A DNA stretch of 64,000 nucleotides from Plumapathes pennacea (taxonomy: Eukaryota > Cnidaria > Anthozoa > Antipatharia > Myriopathidae): assembly GCA_964036295.1 (NCBI GenBank), contig OZ038469.1, positions 8,200,067 to 8,264,066 on the forward strand. The letters run 5' to 3'. The first letter of the stretch is position 1. Every line of letters begins with the position of its first letter. Below, piece by piece: positions 1-45,700 of the stretch. Made by a program: the position numbers and the translations under genes. The notes below the pieces were generated by a model that was not told the DNA's origin, ran no database searches, and saw only the letters and a list, made by a program, of their open reading frames with translations.

Positions 1-279
1 CGAAGTTCGTGTACAATCGGTATTCCAGTGCTTCCTTTCATTGGTCCCGAATATCAACGCGCGATCACTTATCGATTCTTACATTACATTACTTACTTAC
101 ACGACCGATAACAGTGTCTACGCTTCTTCGAAGCAGTAGACACAAAAACAGAACATCTCCAAGCCACTGGTTGTACAGTGCATACATGTCAACTCAAAGA
201 CTACAATCCACGCCAAAACTTGTTGAAAGGGAAACATGCTGATAAATGCCTAGGTGCACAAAGCCCTGACAGTCCTTAA

Positions 280-432
280 TAAATTTCCACTGGTTTGCCG
301 TGGTGTGGACTCTTATTTACCACGATTTACGAGGCGCTTCGCCACAACTTAGTCCACAGCTAATTTTAACCATGAGATGACGTAAATCGTGGTAAATAAG
401 AGTCCACACCACGGCAAACCAGTAGAAATTTG
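280..432. repeat. Palindromic repeat, ~50-bp arms
   Basis: The segment from about 280 to 331 (ending in TTTACCACGATTTACG) reappears as its reverse complement at about 381-432, with one or two mismatches and a ~50-base spacer. A third partial piece (GGACTCTTATTTACCA) recurs near 520. This is the form of a small foldback or MITE. No coding capacity is visible and no target duplication was clear. Confidence 0.75.
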
Positions 433-1474
433 TTTTTTACCACAATATTTAGAAATATGCAGGAAAGTTTTGTTGTATTTCGCTGCAAAGCGTGACATGC
501 TGGCGTCAGCATCGTTGTCTGGACTCTTATTTACCAGGGTAAATCGACCAATCAGAGAGCGAGAAACTAGTGTGTTGTGCTAAAAACATAAATTTAGGTC
601 AGGAGATCCAACCAAATACATTGTATTATTGGAGCAGCAGCGGCAGCTTTACTAGCTTGGTGTGATCATTTTGTATTTGTTTTTACAGACGCGAAAAGAC
701 TTGAAACAGCAACACTCACCTTTATCACACTTCCTTCCATACTAGAGTACTAAGTGTTCTGTCATTTTGCTATTGATAGTTTAGATCACATTTTTTCTAA
801 ACAGATTTCCTTGAAATCTTTACAATATTTTACAGTAAGTTACTGTAGTACATACTTTGCAATGTATTAAATACTGAAATTGCGTATACATGCATATGAT
901 ATACTGTAAATCATATACAGTATGCATTTTTGTTATACAGGTATAGATGAAATACCAGGATTTCTCCAGTTATGAAAATTGATGTCTTCACCACCAGCAA
1001 TATCTTCACACGTAAAATATACAAACGCTATATTCACTGTGCCCTTAATTCTTGAATACAGCAAGTTTTGACAGGAAATAAAGGATGTGAGATATGTCTT
1101 TGTTTTCGATATTTCATCGATACCTCCATAATGAACAGAACATTACATGGCCACTTAGAGATTCACATTTAATCCTCTTGTGTTGACATATCTCTCACTC
1201 AATCGCTCCACTCACTCGTGAGAGAGATCATCAACACTCAAAGATGACACCACCATGTAACATTTTCTATATATGAACTGTGAATATGAAATACCAATGT
1301 CACATTTGGAACTTAAAGCAACTTGAGTAGGTGCAGAGGAAACTTGGAAATTATTCCTCAGTCGGACTTAAAATCACAACCTCTGTACTGCTAGTGTGAT
1401 GTTCTACCAACTGAACTTCAGTATGAAGCTTATTCCAAGTTCCAATAGCTTCTGGAAGAGATGGTGTTACAATA

Positions 1475-1833
1475 CAGTGGAACCCAGCCTTACAATATGC
1501 TGTTATTATTTAATATGGACATGGGTAATATGGAAAATTTCTAACGTCCCAATATGATATTTTGATACAGTACAAACGACTTAATACGGACATTCTTATC
1601 TCAAGACGACTTGCAATAGGTGTCATTCAGTACACTGTACATGTATGTATCTGAACACCATTATAATTATTGTACAATTACATGTTCTTAAACTTAGAAC
1701 TTAAGATATGCTTTTGTTCCTGATGCTTTTAGATTATTGTATACATCGTATCATTTATCTACAAACTCACGCACATGACGTAATTTGACAGACCCAGTTT
1801 ATATAAACAGTTGTTAAATACTGGGCTCCACTG
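1475..1833. mobile_element. Short MITE with CAGTGGAACC ends and TA target site
   Basis: The element begins CAGTGGAACCCAG and ends CTGGGCTCCACTG, giving imperfect terminal inverted repeats, with TA on both sides (1473-1474 and 1834-1835). Internal sequence is AT-rich and noncoding. Ends starting CAGT and a TA duplication are typical of Tc1/mariner-pogo non-autonomous elements. A second element with similar ends lies at 38091-38275. Family assignment is inference. Confidence 0.55.
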
Positions 1834-2141
1834 TATAGGCCGAGAATGAAATGATGACCATGTTGATCAGCTCTCAAGAAGGCTTCATACCTCAGAAAAG
1901 CTGTAGCACTGTGGTCTATATTCCATCAAAGCAGCCACATTTTTCAGTGCTTCCTTTCTACTGCTAAGTTGCAAATCACTTTTACTAGCATTAATATCAA
2001 TCAAAAACACCTTTCATTAATGGACTTCATTTGGATGAGTAAATAAAAAGTAAAACAACTGTTTCTCTGACCCAACACAAATTGCAAATTTTAGTGCCTA
2101 CACTAGACTACTTCCTTATTTGATCAAGGGTTCTTACAAAT

Positions 2142-2815
2142 TTAAGTTCACTCCGGAGTTTCATCGGGCGCACTCGTCCATGACAAACTTTTGATCATAA
2201 CTTTTTTGGCTTTTATGCGATTCCTATAAAATATCGAGGAAAGTTGCAGCTATTATTCAGCAATTATATGATTGAATTCGATTTAACTGGGGAAGAATAT
2301 TTTTAGTGATATTATAGCTGAAGTGGACAGTACTTTTGAACAAAATCGCACCCAGTGAAAAATTTTGCTGGTATATTTTTGTTAAATTTCTGGAATCAGT
2401 TTATATTGACTTAATAAATATCTTAACCAAGTTTCAGAAAAATCATCGGAGCAGAAGAGAGGAGGTAATAAAACCATCAAAATTTTGCCATGAATTTTCC
2501 TTCTGCTCTGACGATTTTTGCTGAAACTTGGTTAAGGTTGCATTCTGATAATATAAGCTGATTCCAGGAATTTAACAAAAATATACCAGCAAAATTTTTC
2601 AGTGGGTGCGATTTTGTTCAAAAAGTGCTGTCCACTTAGGCTATAATATCACTACAAGTATTTTTTCCCAGTTAAATTGAATTCAATCATATAATTGCTG
2701 AATGATAGCTGCAACGTTCCTCAAAATTTTATAGGAATCGCATAAAAGCCAAAAAAATTATGATCCAAAGTTTGTTATGGACGAGTGCACCAGATGACCC
2801 CCGGAGTGACCTTAA
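2142..2815. repeat. ~670-bp foldback repeat
   Basis: The left half (from TAAGTTCACTCCGGAG) and right half (ending CCGGAGTGACCTTA) are near-perfect reverse complements over about 300 bases each, with a centre near 2500. Transcribed, it would form one long hairpin. A single-arm copy of the right half lies at 6022-6412. It starts about 100 bases past the RAB4 stop codon, so it may lie in the RAB4 3' untranslated region. Confidence 0.8.
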
Positions 2816-2921
2816 CACAAATAAAAAAGAAATTTTTATCTACCCAAATGAATTCCACTATATACAACTATTCTAATGTATAACAACCAATGAAAGTGAA
2901 TGCTACAGCCAGCAACATTCC

Positions 2922-22034
<19,113 letters not shown>

Positions 22035-22417
22035 CTTATCTAAACGTGGCTGAAGCAGACGTTTTCCTGTTTGCAATAAACTTTAGCGCTGTATAATATT
22101 CAGCACAAAATGTCGGGCTTTGGAAATTTTCCCAGAGTTCGTCTGGATCTGCCTTGACCATTACTTGTGGGGAGGGGGGTGGGGGAATATTATTTCCCAT
22201 AAAATGATTGCTGGAAAAGTCTTTTTTATATCGAAAGCCTTTCAGTCACACAAATAGACTTGCTTGTAAAATATTATTTACAGATAAACAGCAGAATAAT
22301 TCTGTTTTTATGCTTCATTGTAAAATCTCCCACTGCTGGTCTCACAACCCATAATGCTTTGTAATCGGAAGTAGTTTCGCGGCCATTTTGTAAACCAAGC
22401 AAAAGTACAGAGTTGCA
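22035..22417. promoter_or_regulatory. Bidirectional promoter between RAB4 and atlastin
   Basis: Only 383 bases separate the two divergent start codons. Within 80 bases of the atlastin ATG lie CACAACCCATAATGCTTTG (22343-22361), resembling the ZNF143/THAP11 site, ATCGGAAGTAG (22364-22374), resembling an ETS-family site, and GCGGCCATTTTG (22379-22390), the reverse of a YY1-type motif. No TATA box stands out. These motif types are typical of TATA-less housekeeping promoters. Binding is inferred from sequence only. Confidence 0.65.
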
Positions 22418-37642
<15,225 letters not shown>

Positions 37643-39616
37643 TTCTGATGCAGTTGAAGTCAGACGAACACATGAAGTGCCTTCGCACTCAAAAACAAAA
37701 ACAAAAGAAAATGCTAATTGATCACAGCCAATGTAGAACCGCTTTCAAAAGAAGAAGGGCAGTCTACTATATTAGTTTCAATGTTACTCGTTTTCTATTT
37801 CCCTCTTCACTTCTTTTTCTCCTTTGCTTTTCTTCCCTTTCCTTGTAATGGTTTATTGTGGAAGTTTGTAGAGTTGGTTCATGAAACTAGTGTGAAAGGG
37901 GCCGTCCCCAACTTGTTTGAGAAAAACACAATTGGAGGATGCCTTATAGCTGAAGGTCAAATGAAGTTGGATGTAACAGACCGAAAGAACACTAATATTT
38001 ATAAAAAGGAAATTTTCCCCACTTACACAAAAAGAAGGATAACTGTCATGCTGGGGAGTGGCCGATTTTGGAATTACTGGTACTATTTTACAGTGAAACC
38101 TCGATTTAAGGAAGCTTGGTATAACGAAAACCCCGATATAACGGACAATATTCTTCAGCCCGTTGCAGCCCAGTTAGAGTAAAATGTATGTGAACGGAAT
38201 CTTGCTATAACGAAACCCCGTTATAATGAACACATTTTCCCAGTCCTTTGGCTTTCGTATATCGAGGTTTTACTGTAACAATGTTTGGCCCATCAACAGT
38301 CGGAGCAAAACAAAACTCGAAGCCGATTAAACAAAGCGCTAAGCGGATTAAACAAAGCTGTAAAGCGGATTAACCCCCATTGGGTCTCAGCCGGAAAGCT
38401 TTAGGCTACCAAATTTTTCCGGAACAAGAGAAACGGTTTTGTTTTTAACTTCAACTCTAGCTGACATGCAGATGTGCAGAATAAAGTCTCAAGATGCTTA
38501 CTCTCGATGATTGCGAGCCTCGTTGTTTCACACGGGAACACGAACTCAGCTAAGCAATTTTCCTATAGCCGATGATTGGGTAGAAGGGATAAACTTTTGT
38601 TTGTAGTATTAAAAGGATGACAGAGCTTCTCTGGTCTTCTGATCGCAGCAAGGCCGCCTTTAAAACCAGATTATATAATTATGCCAATGCTCGCGGAGTT
38701 CTGTCTCGCGGGTGACAAAGCATGATTTGCGTTTAAAGTTTTCGCGAAAGTGTTGTATTACTGTTAAGAGAGGAGCAGAAAGAGAGAGCTGAATTTGTTC
38801 TACAGCGTTGTAAGGTTACAAAGTTCTGCCTGTCTGCTTTGTCTTAAATATATTTTATTATTTCAAAACACCCCCAGTTTTACCTGAAAGATGTTTTCCA
38901 GTCACTGTCTTTAGAGCTAATTTTGGCCGTCATTTGATTTATGAGGGCGGCAAATTGGCGACACATGGTGTGACGATGATTTATAGGCAATATGGCAAGG
39001 TAATTACGCTTCAAACACAAAACAGGAATTCGCTTATCAGCCGGATAGCAATAAATCAAAGAGAGCAGAAACCGGAACCAGAAATTTGGAGATTAATACT
39101 CTGTATTGTTGGCAGGCTCTCCCGTCCGTTACGTGGGCGCGGGCTCTTGTGGACTCGTGCACATTGCATGCATAGATTAGCTTAAGTACTGCTTTTAACT
39201 ACTTTTGTTGCATAGTTTGCTTGACTCACAAGCAAATAGTTTATAAATCATCCAAAACGAGCTTACTCTGAGCATAAATTAACGTGTGTCACCTGTTAAT
39301 TGATTTCATTCTTGCTGTTTTTGCCGAGAGGAAATTAATCTATATCCGCCTAAAGAAAAATAATTTTAATGCCACTTTGTTGCTCCGTGATATGTTTGTG
39401 AGGAAAGTGAGCATCAAAGCACAGAAAGAAAATAATAGACCTTCAGTTGTACTTGCACAAGATTATTTGCTCAGTTTACATCAAAATGTTCCTTTGTAGA
39501 TGAAAGTCCAATTCATTTGCAATTGCAATTGATTTTCCACTCTATATTTGAAACGTACCGCACACCTGCATAATGTGATCCAAAACTCTCTATGAGATCC
39601 CCTGTGCAGATTGTGC
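37643..39616. other. Intergenic region between atlastin and the GPCR
   Basis: The genes converge here (atlastin plus, GPCR minus), so both 3' untranslated regions lie in it. An AATAAA at about 38480 could serve atlastin, but this is uncertain. A pogo-like MITE (38091-38275) is the only element recognised. Confidence 0.5.
38091..38275. mobile_element. 185-bp MITE with CAGTGAAACCTCGA ends and TA target
   Basis: The ends CAGTGAAACCTCGATTTA and TATATCGAGGTTTTACTG are inverted repeats, flanked by TA at 38089-38090 and 38276-38277. The interior contains several ATAACGAAA-type words. CAGT-starting ends with TA duplication are typical of pogo/Tigger-type Tc1/mariner elements. Noncoding. Confidence 0.75.
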
Positions 39617-40795
39617 TCAAAGAATTGTTTCCCTGAGAGTGTGAGGCCTCGGCCATCTTTCGGGAAAGAACCGAGTTTTCTCAAAGAATGCGGTCGTATG
39701 AAAAGTGTCTGACTTCATCTTGATGGTTGCGGTCAGTCTTTGGCGGTTGTGGAGCAGCATTTTGGCAAATCCACGGCGGAATTCTTGACTGACCACAGTA
39801 TATATGAGAGGGTTTGTGGCCGAGTTGGAGACTGTGAAAATGATTAGGATTTTGTATAAAGTCCAAAAGTGCTCAAGACTGTACACGCCCGGCCAATAGA
39901 CGCTTACCAAGCGGAACAGGTTTAGCGGCAACATTGTGATTGCGAAGGCTATCACTATGGGGGAGAGGATTTTTCTGGCTCTCGCGTTCTCCTTGAGACG
40001 TGCGTTTTTTGAATCCTTGGTCCGTTTTCCTTTCGTGGGCTTTTGGACAAGGGTCTTCAAAAAGTTCGAACTTTTCCTTAACCGTTTGGCGATTTGAATG
40101 TACGTCCAAGAAATGATGCTTAAAGGTAGGACAAAACAGAAGACAACTAGCGTGATTGTGTAGGTCTCCTTCCAAATTTGCTTCGGCCAGTTGATAAAGC
40201 ACACACACGGCTCCACTTGCCGGAACTCGATAACAAAAAAGAGAGGTAAGGACACAACCAAAAATGAAACGAGCCAAACAATGCACACGACGACTCTGGC
40301 ACCTACTTTGAAACTGCAGCCTACTTCCAAGTGGGTTCCGGTGATTTTGACGTATCGCTCAATAGCCACTGCAGCAATAAACCAAATAGAAGCACCATAA
40401 AAAGTGTCGATCAGAGGATACACTTTCTGGCAGACGAACTTGCCAAAAAGCCAGCGATCAGAGTACTGCTCAAGCAATATGGCCATGGGAAAGATGATGA
40501 GCACGACCCCAATGTCGGCGACAGCAAGGTTAAACAGGTAATAATTAATGGCTGACTTTTTTCGCATCTTTTTAGCGATGACTGCACATACCATGATGTT
40601 GCCAAAGAGCCCCACAGAAGCAATACATGTCTCCACGGACAGTCTCATGACCATCAGTGCAAAGGGCTCTTCGAAATACGTAGGCCCGTCCGATTGGATC
40701 AGGTGTTCCGACGAATTCGATGTGTTTTGCGGTGTGCCCATGTTATGTTGAGTGTTCGAGACGGTCAGTTGTCTCGCGATGACTGCGCAATGCAC
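39617..40795 (-). CDS. Class A (rhodopsin-family) G protein-coupled receptor, 392 aa, intronless
   Basis: A seven-transmembrane receptor for an unknown, perhaps peptide, ligand. Visible in order: an N-terminus with the glycosylation motif NTSNSS; TM1 with GNIMV (Asn of GNxxV); TM2 with LFNLAVADI; the ECL1 cysteine in KFVCQKVYP; TM3 ending in ERY in place of DRY; TM4 with IVWLVSF; ECL2 with EPCVCF; TM5 with FVLPLSI. A long basic third loop (KTLVQKPTKGKRTKDSK), TM6 with AFAITMLPLN (no CWxP) and TM7 with NSATNPLIY follow, then a short tail with REF-type RRGF. The start could be the first ATG or Met19 (MGTPQNTSN). A single exon is common for cnidarian receptors. The family resembles neuropeptide-type receptors, but I cannot name the ligand. 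Confidence 0.9.
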   Translation of the reverse strand: MHCAVIARQLTVSNTQHNMGTPQNTSNSSEHLIQSDGPTYFEEPFALMVMRLSVETCIASVGLFGNIMVCAVIAKKMRKKSAINYYLFNLAVADIGVVLIIFPMAILLEQYSDRWLFGKFVCQKVYPLIDTFYGASIWFIAAVAIERYVKITGTHLEVGCSFKVGARVVVCIVWLVSFLVVSLPLFFVIEFRQVEPCVCFINWPKQIWKETYTITLVVFCFVLPLSIISWTYIQIAKRLRKSSNFLKTLVQKPTKGKRTKDSKNARLKENARARKILSPIVIAFAITMLPLNLFRLVSVYWPGVYSLEHFWTLYKILIIFTVSNSATNPLIYTVVSQEFRRGFAKMLLHNRQRLTATIKMKSDTFHTTAFFEKTRFFPERWPRPHTLRETIL

Positions 40796-42759
40796 TTCAA
40801 TACGTTACTGTGCCTATTAAACAGTGCTGCGTGCCACACGTAACCAGTCACTCAAGTGTCTTCCTGGACATGATCAATGTTGCCTCGATCAAGTACCCAA
40901 GATTATCTAATTAGCAGATTTGTCGTTGTTGTGTGATTGGATACATGACGAGAACACACGTAAATTTAAATTTTTAATTTAAATTAAAACGTAAATTTTT
41001 ACGGCTTTCAAATATTTTTCTGTGCTATGGCTTTTTGTAGTCGGAGAAACTGGCAGGAATTCAAGGCAATCCATACTAAATTGTGTTTTTAAATTATTAT
41101 TTGTTTTGATGATTGAAGGGGTGTTGTTGCCGCAGTGGAACTTATTGGGGAGACCGAACCCCCGTTTAATTGTTGACACCACATTGATCTTCGGTGCCTC
41201 TAAAGAAAGGGCACTTATACCGCAGACACGCTGTCTCCACAAATTGACTTGCCCCATCAGTGAAATGAGCCGTTAAGAACAACACAAAAGAATGGCTAAT
41301 CTAAATTTCAAAAGCCTTGTATCAAGTGCTCGCTGTTATTTTTGGTTAATTTGCGTGCTAGAGATTCGAATACAACTGGTTCTGTTGCCTTCAAGTTGCT
41401 TTTTGTCAAGTTGCGCTGTTCTCTGATGCCGCTGCAAGGCATATATAGAACCGACAACTTGCGTTCTACATTGTACTCGGTTTGCATCATCTTTACAATA
41501 ATAGAAGGTTCTTGTATAATAAGTAAAATCGTCTCAGGGCGCTTTACAGCAAGTGCGTAGATGAGATAGGACGTCATCTTTATGACTTTGGCCGTGTGTT
41601 TTCCACTATTGGATTTTTCGGTGTTTGAATGGCTGACAATGTTCAGCAAGAAAGAGTCTTTTCTTAACTAAGTTAATTATATTGCGATTGTCGAAGATAA
41701 ATAGAACACTTTTAACGCTGGTCCAAACATAATGCTGGAATCGAAGGTTTGTTTTATTTTTAGTCGGTACAAAAGTTTCTTTAATGCTAAACTATTCCAA
41801 TGCACCACACTCAGTCATTGAAACTTGAAGTGTTATAACTGAAGCTTGTCATTTCAGGCAAAGACATTTTTATCACAATATGATGATTAATGGGACATGT
41901 GCTTAACAAAAACAAACATTCAATCTGGGCAAGAGACTTGTTTAATAACTCCACGGGCAAGGAGTTTTTTTTATCTAAAGATCTAACCTTAACGAGTTCA
42001 AGTGGTTAAACAGGAAGACACAACGGATAAACATATCAAAGACACACGCATCATAATCAAGCGATCCTGTCAAACAGTATTAATTATTAAAGGACATTCG
42101 CGTCAAATATTCCAACGTTTAGAATTTGTTAAAACGTTCGTAACCAGCAGCTAGAACCTAGTGGCAGAAATAACAAATAAATTGGCATCTTCAGGCTTGT
42201 TTTTAACAAATGCAGTGCGGTGAATTACCGTGTTGGTCTCCCAAACGTAGTCGGTATTATCCGACTTGTTTTTGCGAGGAAAAAACAATAATTTCGATCG
42301 TCGGAAGCGTCAAATTCAAACCTTATGGGTCCGTTAATTAAATCATCACAATTTGTTATGGTCGAAAACCGGTTTCGTAACCTTTGCAGGTTTCAGCGAC
42401 AGTGAAAAGTGGATTTTTTTTTTAAAGTTTCTAGCATTCAAAATAGGCAATTCCTGTTGCCTCTGTTTGAATCGAGGTCCATAGTGCGACTCTTTAACGA
42501 ATATTCGTTTGTAGACGAAAGGATTTGCACTGGAATTCGTTTTAAAGCAAAACAACATGCATCTATTCTTCTACTTGTTAGTTCTTTTCTTTAGAACTTG
42601 AGATCGAGCATGCGCGCGCCGTAAGACAGCCGAAGGATCTGGGTGCGAGATGGGTTGGCATATACAGCCAATAAAAGAAGTTGATTTATTTGAAACGTAA
42701 GCCAATCAAGAGTTACTTACCACTTTCGTATTTTTGTGGAACGAAAGTTTTGCGTCAAA
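40796..42759. promoter_or_regulatory. Divergent intergenic region, GPCR and glycogen phosphorylase
   Basis: The two genes point away from each other, so both promoters lie within these 2 kb. On the phosphorylase side, GCATGCGCGCGCC (42609-42621) resembles an NRF1 site and GCCAATAAAAG (42666-42676) a CCAAT box, 90-150 bases before the start codon. I found no gene or clear transposon in between. Motif assignments are inference. Confidence 0.5.
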
Positions 42760-45700
42760 ATGGGTGAAAGGCCGATTACAGATTCGGAGAGGAAAAGGCA
42801 GATCTCGCTCAGAAAGCTACCTGTGGTGGAAGATGTGAAGGGACTGAAAGAAAGTTTCAATCGCCATTTGCATTTCTCGCTGGTGAAAGATCGCAATGTT
42901 GCGACCAGCCGAGATTACTACCAAGCACTGGCCAACACAGTGAAGGACCATTTGACTGGCAAGTGGATCAGAACTCAGCAGTCTTATTACGAGCAGGACC
43001 CGAAGGTACGTGCCCCAAAACACAGGTCGCTCGAGCTATAAGCAGACGATATAAAAACAAACACGACTTGAGGCGTTCGGTTTTGTTCAGTTTTCATCCT
43101 CCGAAACCGTAACTTGCAGGTCCGCCTCCTCAGCTCAGACAGGGCAGCCCTAGACTTACTTTACAACAGCTAACATGTGGATTTTTCAGATCGAATCTTT
43201 TCGTGACACTCGGATTAAAGCAATGTCATTTCCATTTTATCCTCTCTTGCGGAGAGAAAATATGCAAATTAATAGCCATCAAATATTAGACTGGATACAA
43301 ACTCAGTCATATATAAAACGCAGTTTTTAAATTTCAACCGAATGCAGTACCAGCAATGATTTTTTAGCCAAGCAGCAATGTATGAGTACGACAGGGTTTC
43401 CTCCTGAGAGTTTGTCCTCCAAAGTGTCAGTTGCATCAAAGAAATGTCAGCAATGGGGAAAATATATTGTAACCCCCGGCCTCTTCCGTTTTCCTTGTCC
43501 GGTATAAGACTGTTTTCTTTTTAAGAAGAAAATACATGACCAATAGACTGTGCTCTAATGGAATTTTTGAATATTATTTTACTACAAGGCAAAAGTTGCA
43601 AACAGGGATACATTTTATAAGATTGAGTGATAAAATACAGCTGCACACTTTGTGACCGTTGAGGACAATAACACTGTAATTAAAACCTTCTTGCAAGGCT
43701 TTATTTTCTCTAAAAGCTAATTTCTTTCTTTGTTCCCTGTTTTTGTATTATTATATATGAATGTACTGTACCATTGATCAATTCCAGCTGTTACCACCTT
43801 CTGCCTTGGCTAAATCCCCAGGTTTTTTTGGCATGGTTATGAATATTTCCCCACTCCCAGACAAGAAGACTTTTAGTTTATGAACAAATATTTTTGTCAT
43901 GCAGTATATTGACTACTTTCTATAATGATAAATGGCATGTACACAGTACATAGCTGTCAAGACTGCAACATTTTTTTTCTGACCTACAGTATTTGCTTGC
44001 ATGACTTTTACTCTTTATACTGACTGTAAACATCAGAATCTGAAATAGAATAAAATTTAACACAATACCCTTCAATAAACATATCTTCGTCAGGATCACA
44101 TGCTGAAACAGCTGAAAACTGGATGAGATACAACTGACTTGTGTCTATCCACCCACCTGCCCCCAACCCCTTGTCAATTTTGCATCTTTAGAGCATGGGA
44201 TTAGACATAAGTTAATTGTTTCTCATCAAGTTTTCAGCCATTTACAGTAGGACCATTTGTTTTGTTAGAATATCCAGTGGGGCTCCCTGTAGGTTAACCT
44301 CAGATTATTCACTGTAGATCTTTCAAAGAATTACTGTGCCATGATGTGGTTGTCATTTCCAGACATGTTACTGAGCAACAGCTGAAACATTCATCAGCAA
44401 TGGACTACCTTACAATTTTGTTTTTTCTACATGCTTTAGGCTACTAAATTTTAGGTTGCATCTTGTAGTCTGTCTGTACAATGTACATGTACTGTATGTA
44501 CTGTATGCATCTACAACCCATAATATTTTTACTACTGACAGCACTTACATTGCACCTTACAGTTTTGTGGGTGTTTGTCAGGTTAGTATTCAGTGATTTT
44601 GCTACTAAATGCAGGTTTATAATTGCAGCGGGTGTACTACTTGTCGCTTGAGTATTACATGGGAAGAGCACTTACAAACACTATGATCAACCTTGGAATA
44701 CAGAGTGAATGTGATGAGGCGATGTACCAGGTAATTTTTTTCAGTTCATATTTGTGGAGTCCCATGTAACATGTACTGTAACTATATGTTTTATATACAT
44801 GTACAGTAGGTTCTGTATGGTGTATTAGCTTTTACTGCTAAAAATGGTTTTTAGATTTCTCCTTCAGAACATATCATATAATTTGGAGAACTTGACATTT
44901 AAAAGCTTTCTCATGAAAGCTGATTGAAATATACGATAAATTCTCACAATATCACTCAGACATTTTCTCACATCAATCTCCTGCATACATCCGCATGAAA
45001 TCTCCCACATAAGTCTGAAATCTCCCATCCTTTCCACAATCAAGAACATATTTTGGTGAATCTTCTACCTTTTAAATAGAAGTTGAATACAGCAGAAAGT
45101 TGTACGTGAAGCACTAAATTGCATAATTTTGGTTGGCTAAAGTTCTTGGGCTCTGAAACGGACTAGGTCGCTTTTCAACCCCAGTCACCCCATGCCATCT
45201 CTCCTACCCCACCACACCCATACCACAGGGCCAAGCCATTTGACCAAGTGTGCCTCGGCCAAAATCTCCTACCTGAAAATTTCCGAGAGTTGGTTGACTC
45301 CTACAGTACAGTATCCTACTGTCATATGCCACATGCTAATTGACCTGATGAACCATTTTTCAAGTTGTTTTCACATAACTTTGCAGTGCACATGCCCTAT
45401 GTACTGTCTGTTGTCTGTAAAGCATTGTGTGAGAAAGTCTTCCATACTGGATGTTCATGTATTGCTATTTTTAGGTTGGTCTTGAGATGGAAACTTTGGA
45501 AGAGGTAGAGGAAGATGCAGGGCTTGGAAATGGTGGTCTTGGCCGACTGGCAGCATGTTTCTTGGACTCTCTGGCGACCCTTGGGTACCCAGCATATGGA
45601 TATGGCATTAGATATGAATATGGTATCTTCAAGCAGAAGATTGATGAGAAAGGAAACCAGGTATGTAAGACACAGTATATGGTTGATGTAACATATCAAA

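Larger units (their letters stand above)
1..2921. other. Intergenic DNA downstream of RAB4
   Basis: I see no gene here. Open frames are short, overlap on both strands and resemble no family I know. The stretch holds a ~150-bp palindrome near its left end, a MITE flanked by TA at 1475-1833 and a large foldback repeat at 2142-2815, each listed separately. The rest is unremarkable AT-rich sequence. The RAB4 3' untranslated region must lie just left of 2922, but I could not identify its polyadenylation signal with confidence. Confidence 0.6.
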
